Virus record (IMG/VR): IMGVR_UViG_3300050023_000010
Location: 1-27,868 of that record
Strand: one strand, 5' to 3'
Source: a virus
DNA: 27,868 nt
The notes below the pieces were generated by a model. The model did no database searches, was not told where the DNA came from, and saw only the letters and a program-made list of their open reading frames with translations. Of the stretch, positions 14,712 to 22,423 are shown one piece after another (within the stretch, counting starts at the first letter, position 1; each line of letters opens with the position of its first letter). The translations under genes were made by a program, and so were the position numbers.

Positions 14712-15809
14712 CTACCTAATCCCATACGATTCCCACAATTCATCGTCAATGAACCTTTCAACCTTATCCCGGCAAATGTCATCGCTCCACTGAACAGGCG
14801 GAGTTTTAAAGAAAAAGCTGCAAGGTTCTACAATAGCACCTGATAAGCCTCTGTCCAAAGCAATCTTGGCACAACGAACAGCGTCGATAATTACTCCGGC
14901 CGAATTAGGAGAATCCCATACTTCGATCTTAGCTTCGATTTTGATCGGAACATTCCCAAAGGTAGTTCCCTCCATAACTATGTAGCAATATTTGCGATCA
15001 GTCAGCCAGGGCACATAGTCCGACGGACCCACGTGCACGTCCTTTGGATCCAACTGATAGGGCAGCATGCTTGTGACGGCACCAGTTTTGGAAATCTTCT
15101 TAGACTCCAAGCGTTCACGCTCCAGCATGTTCATGAAATCCGTATTGCCGCCAAAGTTTAGCTGATAGGTTCGATCAAGATGCACGCCACGGTCAACGAA
15201 TAGACTGGCAAGCACCCGATGAACGATAGTTGCGCCAACCTGGCTCTTGATGTCGTCACCAAGCACCGGCAATCCTCGATCAGCGAAACGTTTCTGCCAA
15301 TAAGGCTGCGAGGCTATGAACACCGGGATTGCATTAACCATTGCGCAGCCGGCATCCAGGATTTGCTCTACATACCACTTTGTAGCCTCCTCAGAGCCCA
15401 CAGGGAGGTAGTTTATGACCACGTCAGTATTTGTATCCTTTAATAGCTTTACGATGTCCACAGTCTCGCCTGGAGCCACTGTGAGAACTTCTGACAGGTA
15501 TTTCCCAACGCCATCGTGCCGCATGCCTCGCATGACTGGTACGTTCAAATACGGAACCTCGCTGAACTTGATGGTATTGTTTGGATAAGCAAAGATTGCC
15601 TCTGACAAATCCCGGCCGACTTTATCGGCAGTGATGTCTATCGCTGCGCTAAAAGTTATGTCCTGTACTCGATACTTGCCTAACTTGCTATGCATCAATC
15701 CAGGAATATTGTCCTCGTCTTTGGCGTTCTGATAAAACTGAACACCCATAACAAGGCTGGCAGCACAATTACCAACTCCTATAATTGCAACCCTCACTTT
15801 ATCTGACAT
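14712..15809 (-). CDS. ino1: myo-Inositol-1-phosphate synthase
   Basis: A 365-residue NAD-dependent enzyme converting glucose 6-phosphate to inositol 1(3)-phosphate. The Rossmann motif [20 protein letters not shown] is at residues 7-26. Conserved central segments are [18 protein letters not shown] and [17 protein letters not shown] with ESKKISKT just after, where the catalytic lysines and phosphate-binding residues lie. C-terminal [16 protein letters not shown] is also typical. Length and motifs match the short bacterial/archaeal Ino1 class (about 360 residues), not the 500-residue eukaryotic class. All recognisable catalytic segments look intact. The ATG overlaps the upstream stop as TAATG, with GGAGAAAAC before it. 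A phage-borne copy amid DNA-modification genes is unusual. Confidence 0.93.
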   Translation of the reverse strand: MSDKVRVAIIGVGNCAASLVMGVQFYQNAKDEDNIPGLMHSKLGKYRVQDITFSAAIDITADKVGRDLSEAIFAYPNNTIKFSEVPYLNVPVMRGMRHDGVGKYLSEVLTVAPGETVDIVKLLKDTNTDVVINYLPVGSEEATKWYVEQILDAGCAMVNAIPVFIASQPYWQKRFADRGLPVLGDDIKSQVGATIVHRVLASLFVDRGVHLDRTYQLNFGGNTDFMNMLERERLESKKISKTGAVTSMLPYQLDPKDVHVGPSDYVPWLTDRKYCYIVMEGTTFGNVPIKIEAKIEVWDSPNSAGVIIDAVRCAKIALDRGLSGAIVEPCSFFFKTPPVQWSDDICRDKVERFIDDELWESYGIR

Positions 15810-16708
15810 TAGTTTTCTCCTTTGTAAATATATTTCCTTCTAGACTTGCCTTCGTGCAATCTAACACGCTCCATTTTGTCCCACTCGCAAAGTGTATGTT
15901 CGCAATCCCTCATCTCAAACTCAGGCATGTAAGGTGCCAAATACTTGGGACTTACTGTCATTAGGAATTGCATCAAATCGAGACATTCCTGCGTATTACG
16001 TACGACATACTGACTGTGATGCGTTACGGTCTTACCAATAATCCTGCCTAATCCACGACGGCATCCTGGTCCAGGATTTGCCCAGGTCATGATGTCAGAA
16101 GCCTTATTAAGAAAGTGCGTATGTCTCAAGTCTGTAATGATCTCATAGGCCACAAAATTACCAATGCCGGGAGCATGCAATGCCAATCTGTTAAAAGCTT
16201 CCTCAAGTGTACTTCCAGGTAAAGGCATCAAATCAGCAATATGGTTCCAAACATATGGAAATGTGATGCCAAATTGCTGATGTACCTTAGATTTCGAGCA
16301 CACGCCATTCTCACGGATCGAGCCTGTAACCATATATGCTCCAGTGAATATGTGCACACCTTGATCAGCCAAATGCTGCATCTGTTCTTCGTACTGAAAG
16401 GCAGAAAATGTGCCATAATCATAGATATATCCAAGACGCTCAGCCGTGCTGATACGATTATGGCAGCGATATACAAGAATGTTAAAGAATAATAGCTCAC
16501 GTTCATTGGCATGTGGCTCAATGATATTGGTTGTAAGCCACTGCGTGCCTTTGTCCAATTGACGATAGCAATTTGTGAAAAAGTAATCCCGCAAGATAGG
16601 GTTGCTTGTCCACGGCCATTCCTCACCACGCTGTCGTCGCAAGAATATGGCATGACGCTCATTAGCAAAGTCAAAGAAACGCTTGATGTTCTCTTCTGGA
16701 ATATCCAT
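15809..16708 (-). CDS. HMUDK helical domain / aGPT-pyrophosphorylase-like protein
   Basis: A 299-residue all-helical protein of the family tied to thymine hypermodification (5-hmdU DNA kinase helical domain, also called alpha-glutamyl/putrescinyl-thymine pyrophosphorylase). Diagnostic segments are [15 protein letters not shown] at residues 11-25, [20 protein letters not shown] near 33-52, [36 protein letters not shown] and a terminal [16 protein letters not shown] choose the ATG at 16708 with AAGGAC 6 bases upstream, since frames further back run into the hairpin at 16726-16753. It opens the hypermodification operon. It probably works with the separate P-loop kinase at 11820-12425 to activate hydroxymethyluracil. 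Confidence 0.82.
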   Translation of the reverse strand: MDIPEENIKRFFDFANERHAIFLRRQRGEEWPWTSNPILRDYFFTNCYRQLDKGTQWLTTNIIEPHANERELLFFNILVYRCHNRISTAERLGYIYDYGTFSAFQYEEQMQHLADQGVHIFTGAYMVTGSIRENGVCSKSKVHQQFGITFPYVWNHIADLMPLPGSTLEEAFNRLALHAPGIGNFVAYEIITDLRHTHFLNKASDIMTWANPGPGCRRGLGRIIGKTVTHHSQYVVRNTQECLDLMQFLMTVSPKYLAPYMPEFEMRDCEHTLCEWDKMERVRLHEGKSRRKYIYKGEN

Positions 16709-16725
16709 GATTGTCCTTATCAAGG

Positions 16726-16753
16726 AAGTGCCTCCCAATGACGAGAGGCACTT
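16726..16753 (-). terminator. Hairpin between acidic-protein gene and hypermodification operon
   Basis: A perfect 9-bp stem, AAGTGCCTC (16753-16745 on the minus strand) with GAGGCACTT (16734-16726), and a 10-base loop. It lies 20 bases beyond the stop at 16774. It is followed by CCTTGATAAGG rather than a T-run, so it may be a weak terminator or an RNA-processing/stability hairpin. Confidence 0.5.
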
Positions 16754-16773
16754 TCAGTCACGATAGTTACCTG

Positions 16774-17640
16774 TTACCCTCTGACGGCAGCACGTTTCTT
16801 GGGATCCATGTACTCAGGCTTGTACTTCTTGATGCCTAACTTCTCAAGGTAAGCCGCGGTCATGCGCATGGCATCCATCTTGACATTCTTGTCTTCTTTC
16901 CAGGTTGTGCCAGCTTTCTTGGCACGACGTTTGCGCTCATCATAGGTCAGGTTATTCCACTCGTCGTAGAACTTGGTGTACTGAGGATTCAGCACTTCAG
17001 CAAAGTAAGCCTTGCCGTTGCCCAGCTTCAAGCCATTGCTCTTCTCTACGGCAGCAGCCTGGATATTGGTTGAAGTGAACTGCCACTTGCCATCTTCCAG
17101 CTTGGTAACGATGATGGACGTGCCGGCAGCCAAAGCTTCAAACATCTGAGTGAACACGTCGCCAGCCACGGTCTCGTTGACGCTACGGATGCGAAACTTT
17201 TCGAGATTAGGTTCGGGCAATGGCTGAGTCTTGACGACAGGCTTTGGATCCTCTTCCTCAGGCTCTTCAGGTTCAGGATCTTCGGCAACAACTTCCTCAG
17301 GTTCCTCTTCAGGCTCTGGCTCGATTACCGGAGGTGCAGATCGGCGTCCTACCCTGGCAACAGGTTTTGGATCTTCTTCAATGTCATCGTCGTCAGGCAC
17401 AGTCTTCTTGAGAGCCACACGTGCTGCCGGAGGAGGCGCCACTGGCGTACGTGCCGTAACTTTGGCAGGTGCCGCCGACAGCGTCGGTTGTGCCAACACA
17501 CGTCGCCGAACCACTGGCTTATCTTCCTCTTCCTCAGGTTCGTCGTCCTGAGTTTCTTGCGGCTCGTCCTCTGGATCAGCCTCTTGCACTGGAGGTTTGG
17601 GACCGCCAAACCGTCGAACAACTCTACGTTCCATGACCAT
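16774..17640 (-). CDS. Acidic low-complexity protein with basic C-terminal domain
   Basis: A 288-residue protein. Residues 15-155 are disordered and strongly acidic (EEEPEEV, PEPEEPEEED, DDDDIEED) and alternate with Ala/Pro/Arg patches; the unit DPKPV-V/A is repeated. The last 130 residues form a compact basic domain (FTQMFEALAAGTSIIV, TYDERKRRAKKAGTTW, ending PKKRAAVRG) that I do not recognise. The ribosome binding site is GAAGGAAAT before the ATG. A hairpin follows the gene, as for the SSB gene. The composition resembles the SSB tail, so it may compete for or bridge the same partners. Role unknown; a DNA-binding or scaffold function is possible. Confidence 0.75.
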   Translation of the reverse strand: MVMERRVVRRFGGPKPPVQEADPEDEPQETQDDEPEEEEDKPVVRRRVLAQPTLSAAPAKVTARTPVAPPPAARVALKKTVPDDDDIEEDPKPVARVGRRSAPPVIEPEPEEEPEEVVAEDPEPEEPEEEDPKPVVKTQPLPEPNLEKFRIRSVNETVAGDVFTQMFEALAAGTSIIVTKLEDGKWQFTSTNIQAAAVEKSNGLKLGNGKAYFAEVLNPQYTKFYDEWNNLTYDERKRRAKKAGTTWKEDKNVKMDAMRMTAAYLEKLGIKKYKPEYMDPKKRAAVRG

Positions 17641-17641
17641 G

Positions 17642-18175
17642 TTATTTCCTTCCTTTCATCTGATAAGCTAATGAGATAGGTGCGCACGATGCTTCTTCAA
17701 TACAAACCTGACACTCAGGCTCTTTGCCATCGTGCATCAAGCCAAAGCATTTGGGACGATTTGCGATCCTTAGCACCTTACAGGCATCCTTCACTTTACA
17801 GCGCCTGCAAGAAGGATCCCGGTCGTCTTCCAAACCGTAGCATTGAGGCAACTTAATTTCTTCTGCAACAAGTACGTCAGATTCCTTTTCGTGTATTTCG
17901 TATGTTTCCTCCTCATCATCGTCATCGACTTCAGCATTGGCTAAATTGACATCCAGAACATTTCCATCTTCATCGATCCAACCGCCAGCTACAAGGAAAT
18001 CGAAGGTAGCGTCACTCACCTCCCCCAATTCAGGCACACCCTTGTCAAGCACGCCTGACATATATTCGCACAAGCCTTTGGACGTAGGATTTCCTTTAAC
18101 TGGAATTTTGAGCTGATCAGCTATGCTCAATAATTCTTGTTTATCAAAATTGCGGTAAAGCGTATTAGAACTCAC
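17642..18175 (-). CDS. Protein with two CFG-type cysteine repeats (177 aa)
   Basis: The N-terminal 45 residues (FDKQELLSIADQLKIPVKGN) look like a SAP/HeH-type helix-extension-helix, a DNA-binding fold. An acidic linker follows (DDDDEEETYEIHEKE). The C-terminal half holds two homologous cysteine units. The first, near residue 110, is CYGLEDDRDPSCRRCKVKDAC; the second, near 142, is CFGLMHDGKEPECQVCIEEAS with a final C. Each has four Cys spaced C-x10/11-C-x2-C-x5-C, suggesting a zinc or Fe-S site per unit. The start is GTG with AGGAGG 6-7 bases upstream, overlapping the preceding stop as GTGA. Function unknown; the layout suggests a nucleic-acid-binding factor. Confidence 0.75.
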   Translation of the reverse strand: MSSNTLYRNFDKQELLSIADQLKIPVKGNPTSKGLCEYMSGVLDKGVPELGEVSDATFDFLVAGGWIDEDGNVLDVNLANAEVDDDDEEETYEIHEKESDVLVAEEIKLPQCYGLEDDRDPSCRRCKVKDACKVLRIANRPKCFGLMHDGKEPECQVCIEEASCAPISLAYQMKGRK

Positions 18176-18399
18176 TTAGTACCTCCTAATTTGCGATCCT
18201 GTGGCATGATGCATGAGCCACCACGACTGAATCTGTTGGAAAATTCAGCAGTGCTAACGCAGTAATTATGGAATGGTATGCCATGTTTATCCATGTATAC
18301 AACCTCATCCGGCATAAATCCTGCATGGCACTCCACACATCGATAATCTGTAGGCCCAACCCAACCAGGCATCCAAGCTGAAGGTACGCTAGTATTCAT
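18172..18399 (-). CDS. Small treble-clef-like zinc protein (75 aa)
   Basis: The ATG at 18399 has GGAGG 6 bases upstream and overlaps the end of the sigma-like gene by 11 bases. The product contains YRCVECHAGFMP near residues 20-31 and HNYC near 44-47, a CxxC...HxxC arrangement like a single LIM or treble-clef finger. The C terminus is basic (PQDRKLGGTK). It probably binds nucleic acid or a protein partner. Its position between a sigma-like factor and the cysteine-repeat protein suggests a set of transcription accessory factors. Frames starting further upstream have no ribosome binding site. Confidence 0.7.
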   Translation of the reverse strand: MNTSVPSAWMPGWVGPTDYRCVECHAGFMPDEVVYMDKHGIPFHNYCVSTAEFSNRFSRGGSCIMPQDRKLGGTK

Positions 18400-19042
18400 T
18401 GATAACCTCCATATAAGCCGATGAAATTTCACGAAAAGCTTGCTTAACCGTCCGCTCTGGAATAAGCATCGCTTCAGCTACGTGCCGAGGCTTGATATTG
18501 GTGTGAGGTGACGAGAACTTGCTTTCAGCACGTAGCATACTTAGCCGTAATACCATATCCAGTCTATCGCAATCACTATTCAGCATATAATCCAGCACCC
18601 GACGTGCCATTGGCTGTAAGCGTGCCTTGGTTCTCTCGACTCGCTCTTTCGAAGCGTACAGTTCCTCTGGCGTGGGAGTACAGTTATCAGTGATTTCCAT
18701 GCCGCCAGCGTACTCTTTCTCAAAGCAATCGTCAGGAGCGTCGTAGGACATGGTCATGCTGATAGTGAATTTCTCGACCTTCCTGTGGGTGCCGTAAAAC
18801 CTGTGAATGAGTTCAGCCACCCGATTATCCAACATCCGCTTCAGGACTGCCATAAGCTGTTCTTCCGGCAAGCAAGGGTACGCATTAATTCCCTTGATGA
18901 GTTCCAGTTGAAGCTCTGAATGCAAATCCTGACTGTTCATACAAGCGTGATCCTCATTGCAGTTATTCCATGTCAAGAACCAAACGAACTGTGCTAAACG
19001 ATCTACCATACTAAACTTGTCTTCAAAGATTTTAGCGTCCAT
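18389..19042 (-). CDS. Sigma-like RNA polymerase factor (217 aa)
   Basis: An N-terminal helical part (MVDRLAQFVWFLTWN; LQLELIKGINAYPCLPEEQ) and EEQLMAVLKRMLDNRVAELI followed by HRFYGTHRK resemble sigma region 2 helices. The C-terminal part, PRHVAEAMLIPERTVKQAFR, resembles a helix-turn-helix of region 4 type. Between them is an acidic linker with TPTPEELYASKERVERTKARL, the region 3-4 style junction of phage sigma factors. It may direct host polymerase to phage promoters, including the repeated motif. I choose the ATG at 19042 (GGGAG 8 bases upstream), which overlaps the upstream stop as ATGGACGCTAA. The classification is by pattern and less secure than for the factor at 1-505. Confidence 0.6.
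   Translation of the reverse strand: MDAKIFEDKFSMVDRLAQFVWFLTWNNCNEDHACMNSQDLHSELQLELIKGINAYPCLPEEQLMAVLKRMLDNRVAELIHRFYGTHRKVEKFTISMTMSYDAPDDCFEKEYAGGMEITDNCTPTPEELYASKERVERTKARLQPMARRVLDYMLNSDCDRLDMVLRLSMLRAESKFSSPHTNIKPRHVAEAMLIPERTVKQAFREISSAYMEVINEY
19007..19019 (-). promoter_or_regulatory. Copy E of the CAAGTTTAGTATG motif (inside sigma-like gene)
   Basis: An exact 13/13 copy on the minus strand, 23 bases inside the sigma-like gene. Here it encodes K-F-S-M. The ATG within it opens a shorter in-frame product (MVDRLAQ), so an internal transcript could make an N-terminally shortened factor. Confidence 0.55.
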
Positions 19043-19289
19043 TATGCATCTCCCTATACTCTTCCATACGCCTATCATATTCCATCTTGATAATGTCATT
19101 ATTATCAGCCAGTTCCTGCTTAGTGCCACCACACTTTGGGCACTGATATTCGGCAAGATCTAAATAGTGACCGGTATAGTGCCAGTCATGCCAGCCGCCA
19201 ACCGGACACGTCTGCTGATCTGCCCAAGTCAATATGCCAAATAATATGGCTAATGCTACAATTAGCAGTACGATACCTGATGCATCCAT
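19032..19289 (-). CDS. Membrane-anchored zinc-ribbon-like protein (85 aa)
   Basis: Residues 5-23 (GIVLLIVALAILFGILTWA) form one transmembrane helix. The following domain has CPVGGWHDWHYTGH and YQCPKCGGTKQ, a Cys/His layout consistent with one zinc site. The C terminus is charged and helical (MEYDRRMEEYREMH). The N terminus has no positive charge, so the orientation is uncertain. GGGAGATATAAG precedes the ATG. The gene overlaps the sigma-like gene by 11 bases. Function unknown. Confidence 0.72.
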   Translation of the reverse strand: MDASGIVLLIVALAILFGILTWADQQTCPVGGWHDWHYTGHYLDLAEYQCPKCGGTKQELADNNDIIKMEYDRRMEEYREMHNGR

Positions 19290-19290
19290 C

Positions 19291-19668
19291 TTATATCTCC
19301 CTTAAGATTGAGCGTTTATCAACCGTGGCACCCTCTAGCCATTTGGGCGACCACGATGGATTTGCGAAAATTGTAATTCCGACTTCCATGCCTTGAAAGT
19401 ACTGTCGTACGACGACCAGTACGTTAGCCGGCAGCTCGACCGTATTTCCCTCAATGAGATTGATCCAAGGTGCCGGAGCGTGCAGTGCCACTACCTTGCC
19501 GGTCACGTGCACAAACTTGTACTCATTCTTGGTTCCCCCTGCCCAATTCGTGTCGTAGAACGTGATGCGGTCAGCAAACTGTAGCTTAAACTTTCGTCCG
19601 TGGTACTCAGGAAAGGTAAGCTTCACTATAGGACGTGCTTGCTTGGTAGTCAGTTGGATTGCGTTCAT
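19291..19668 (-). CDS. Unknown beta-rich protein (125 aa)
   Basis: No family is recognised. The product is predicted mostly beta strand (IVKLTFPEYHGRKFKLQFA, KFVHVTGKVVALHAP, NVLVVVRQYFQGMEVGITIF) with conserved-looking aromatic residues and no Cys cluster, membrane segment or enzyme motif. An OB- or SH3-like fold would fit. The ATG overlaps the preceding stop (ATGA), implying coupled translation with the 89-residue protein. It belongs to a run of small genes after the UvrD-like helicase. Confidence 0.7.
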   Translation of the reverse strand: MNAIQLTTKQARPIVKLTFPEYHGRKFKLQFADRITFYDTNWAGGTKNEYKFVHVTGKVVALHAPAPWINLIEGNTVELPANVLVVVRQYFQGMEVGITIFANPSWSPKWLEGATVDKRSILREI

Positions 19669-19934
19669 TTGTCGTAGCCTTCCAGTTTGTGACTGCCTTC
19701 AGCATCAATGACAATTGGATAATAAGCTGTAAGGTCGCCTGGAACTAGGGCATCCACAATCTTATTGAAGCGACGTTTGGCGGCAGCTGCCTTTGCCTTA
19801 ATCTTACGCTCTTCCTTCTCGTACGATGTTGACGTTTCACTTTCCCACCAACATTCATATTTGGCAGCTTCATCACACTTCGCAGCATAAAGCTGCTTGA
19901 TCCTATCGACAGATTCTACAATTTTCATAGTCAT
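19665..19934 (-). CDS. Unknown helical protein (89 aa)
   Basis: No family is recognised. The first 60 residues are strongly helical and charged (RIKQLYAAKCDEAAKYE; KEERKIKAKAAAAKRRFNK) and may form a coiled coil; the last 25 are beta-like (DLTAYYPIVIDAEGS). GGGAGATATGAG precedes the ATG at 19934, which is followed by a second in-frame ATG two codons later. It is 12 bases downstream of the helicase stop, in the same unit. Confidence 0.7.
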   Translation of the reverse strand: MTMKIVESVDRIKQLYAAKCDEAAKYECWWESETSTSYEKEERKIKAKAAAAKRRFNKIVDALVPGDLTAYYPIVIDAEGSHKLEGYDK

Positions 19935-19946
19935 CTCATATCTCCC

Positions 19947-22067
19947 TTACGAAACGTAAATAAGTTCTGAAAGCGTACGAGTCAGTGCCACGTACTCAAT
20001 ATTGCGCTCTTGCTGTACTTCCCAATCCTTCTTAGCACTCTTATGAGGCATAAGCTCAGGATGAAGCAAATATACTTTCTCTGCCTCAAGACCTTTGGCA
20101 CGATGCACGCTGCTAAAAACCACCCCTGCCTGATCATCAGAGAAGATGGTCTCAATCCGGTCCTCAAGCTCAACAATCGTGTCAATCCCATCCGATAAGG
20201 CTATGATGGTATCAACCTTATCCTCAAGGCTTTGCGCCTGGTTGTTCTTCTCAGCAGCCTGTAACTTAGCCATTTCCTTGACCTTGTACTCAGTCAGTTT
20301 GGTAATCAGGTCCTGAAGGCTATTCACACGCATCTTGCGTACCAGGCTCAGAAGGTTGGATCCGATGTCACGACCACGAATGATGGCCTTCACTCCACGA
20401 CGAATGAGAGCGAATGCTGGCTCAACTAGAGGAGCATTGCATCGGCACAGTACCATATCCCCTGCCTTGTACTCAATCAAGGCCTCTGAGGCATGAATGT
20501 AACGGATGACGCCATCCTTAGCCCAATCGGCAGCCTGTAACGGGATCTCAGGGAATTTTTGGTTAACCAGTTCAACAACCAGTTTGGGATTGCGATAGGT
20601 TATTGAAAGAGGAAGGACATCAGCCTCTAGTGACTCGATAAGGTTAGGTATAGCATTGACGTCCGCTCCACGAAAACCATAAAGGGACTGATGCCGGTCG
20701 CCTACCGCCACGATCCTGCCATTTTCCTTGATTGATTTGAGTGCTAAAGCAATCTGCACCTTGTTGGTATCCTGAGCTTCATCAATGAACAGAAAGTCGT
20801 ACTGTTTCATGGGAAGGCTCTGAGCTACCGGCATCCAGCACATATCATCGTAATCGATGACGGCAGTCATGGATCCGCTCATGCCAACCACTTTAGCAAC
20901 CGTGCTGAATATCAGCTCGCTATCACCATTCAGCTCAATCCCATAATGATCGGCCATGTCAAGCAGTTCGGACACGGACGTCCCGGTCAGGTTGGCTTTG
21001 ACTAACGATACCAACTGCTTGATGGTTGAGAAGATCGGCTTATAGACGTACTTATCCATAATGCTGGAAAGGATATTATCAACCTTGTTTTCGTCAACAC
21101 GGACGTCACCGAAAGCCTGACGTACTGACGAGTATCCCAGGCTATGATAGGTGCTTACCTTCACGTGCGAAGGAGCACGCTTAGCAAGTTCTGTAGCGAT
21201 ATGCTTGTTGAAAGCCACGAATAGGACGTCTTGGTTAGTAGGCACCAGTTTGAGCATCTCGACGCCAGTGGTGGTTTTGCCAGAGCCAGCTAAAGCCTCA
21301 ACGATCAGTGACCGGGACTCGCTCGTAGCCACCCATTTGGTTACCCAATCAAAGATGGCTTGCTGATACTCAGAAGGCTTGAAAACCTTGGCAGGAGCCA
21401 TAGGCAGATCAGGCTGAACGACTTCAGCGATATTGCGAGTGCCACGGCAGTTTGGATATTTTGGGCATCCCCAGAACAGTCCCTTATAGCCGTTACGCTT
21501 GACCATCGGAGTTCCGCACTGCGGACAGTTAGGCACGGCATCCTGCTCACGTTGCTGCTTAGCCCATTGCTTGGACGTAAAGTTATCGTCAAGGTTTTCA
21601 CGCACGCTCTCAGACAGAATGTTCATGGTATAATCACAATTTGGATAGCGACTGCATCCCCAGAATTCGCCTTTAGCACTGGCTCGTTTCTTCATGGGTG
21701 CTCCGCACTTAACGCATAAGGGAATGGCTTTGGCAATATCCAAAGTTTCGTTCAAGACCTCGGTCAAGCGACGTTCCCAGCCGGCAACCCTGGTTACATA
21801 CTTCTGAGTTTTCTCGGCAAGAGGCTTGTTCTCGCCCATAATCCAAAGTCTGATCGAGTTTTGCCCAGCACCATCCGCAAAACCATCGCGTCCTATCGAA
21901 CTTGCGATCTCAACCGTGATCTCAGCGTGCTCACTCTTACGAACAAGAATATGATACCGCAGCTCACTGCCACGGTATCCATCATTCTCAAATGCCAGTC
22001 CTTGCTTATCCAAAGCCTGAGCAAGAACCTCTTCAAATTCTTCGTGACTGAAACGAATTGTGGTCAT
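19947..22067 (-). CDS. UvrD/Rep-like SF1 helicase with two topoisomerase-type zinc ribbons
   Basis: A 706-residue protein in three parts. The first 110 residues are unrecognised. Then come two zf-C4_Topoisom ribbons: CVKCGAPMKKR with GCSRYPNC, and CPQCGTPMVKR with GCPKYPNC. From about residue 225 lies an SF1A helicase: Q-motif-like YQQAIFDW, Walker A ALAGSGKTTT, FIDEAQD, VGDRHQSLYGFRGAD, TYRNP, SVHRAKGLEAEKVYLLHPE and NIEYVALTRT. The 2B insertion is shortened and contains an Ala/Lys/Glu-rich helix. It should unwind or remodel DNA 3' to 5'. I choose the second ATG (22067), 5 bases from GGGAGG. Topo-type ribbons fused in front of a UvrD helicase are uncommon. Confidence 0.9.
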   Translation of the reverse strand: MTTIRFSHEEFEEVLAQALDKQGLAFENDGYRGSELRYHILVRKSEHAEITVEIASSIGRDGFADGAGQNSIRLWIMGENKPLAEKTQKYVTRVAGWERRLTEVLNETLDIAKAIPLCVKCGAPMKKRASAKGEFWGCSRYPNCDYTMNILSESVRENLDDNFTSKQWAKQQREQDAVPNCPQCGTPMVKRNGYKGLFWGCPKYPNCRGTRNIAEVVQPDLPMAPAKVFKPSEYQQAIFDWVTKWVATSESRSLIVEALAGSGKTTTGVEMLKLVPTNQDVLFVAFNKHIATELAKRAPSHVKVSTYHSLGYSSVRQAFGDVRVDENKVDNILSSIMDKYVYKPIFSTIKQLVSLVKANLTGTSVSELLDMADHYGIELNGDSELIFSTVAKVVGMSGSMTAVIDYDDMCWMPVAQSLPMKQYDFLFIDEAQDTNKVQIALALKSIKENGRIVAVGDRHQSLYGFRGADVNAIPNLIESLEADVLPLSITYRNPKLVVELVNQKFPEIPLQAADWAKDGVIRYIHASEALIEYKAGDMVLCRCNAPLVEPAFALIRRGVKAIIRGRDIGSNLLSLVRKMRVNSLQDLITKLTEYKVKEMAKLQAAEKNNQAQSLEDKVDTIIALSDGIDTIVELEDRIETIFSDDQAGVVFSSVHRAKGLEAEKVYLLHPELMPHKSAKKDWEVQQERNIEYVALTRTLSELIYVS

Positions 22068-22095
22068 CATGCCCTCCCTAGGCAAGTCAGACAAA

Positions 22096-22293
22096 TTAAA
22101 GCCACAAGGCTATGTTGGACTTGACATCAGAATACAACTTGCTACCTTCCACAAACTTCCTGGTAGTCATGTCAGCAAATGTCAGCACAATTTCACCACC
22201 AGGTTCAGCGCTGACGATCTCGTAGCATATAACTTCCTTGCCAGCGAAATGATACGGATCCGAAAATGTTGGTTCAGTTTTATTGGTTTTCAT
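22096..22293 (-). CDS. Unknown small protein (65 aa), first gene after promoter
   Basis: No family is recognised. The product is predicted beta-rich (KEVICYEIVSAEPGGEIVLT, FADMTTRKFVEGSKLYSD) and ends in a hydrophobic IALWL. An SH3- or OB-like small fold is possible. The ATG at 22293 has GGGAG 8 bases upstream; a longer frame to 22422 would run through the promoter and is rejected. It is the first gene transcribed from the promoter at 22351-22379 and precedes the UvrD-like helicase by 28 bases. Confidence 0.7.
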   Translation of the reverse strand: MKTNKTEPTFSDPYHFAGKEVICYEIVSAEPGGEIVLTFADMTTRKFVEGSKLYSDVKSNIALWL

Positions 22294-22350
22294 TTTTGCG
22301 CTCCCTAAGCTGTAAAAGTCTCCCTGAAGGCAACGCTGCCCTCTAATAAT

Positions 22351-22379
22351 AGTATACTTCAATACATTCAAAAAGTAAA
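22351..22379 (-). promoter_or_regulatory. Sigma-70-type promoter for helicase-accessory operon
   Basis: On the minus strand, TTTACT (22379-22374) and TATACT (22356-22351) are separated by exactly 17 bases. The -10 box matches TATAAT at 5 of 6 and the -35 box matches TTGACA at 4 of 6. The surroundings are AT-rich. Transcription would begin about 50 bases before the first start codon and run leftward. It lacks the CAAGTTTAGTATG motif, so it probably serves the unmodified host polymerase early in infection. Confidence 0.65.
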
Positions 22380-22423
22380 GGGTCAATATGACGAAAACCA
22401 CGACGAACCTATGGGAAGGCACG

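Noticed and set aside
17231-17551. Plus-strand Ser/Gly-rich frame opposite the acidic protein
   Set aside because: Same artefact: complement of Glu/Asp/Pro tracts. The minus-strand gene has a good ribosome binding site and a compact C-terminal domain.
22294-22422. N-terminal extension of the 65-residue protein (start at 22422)
   Set aside because: It would translate through the sigma-70-type promoter; the ATG at 22293 has a clear GGGAG at proper distance.
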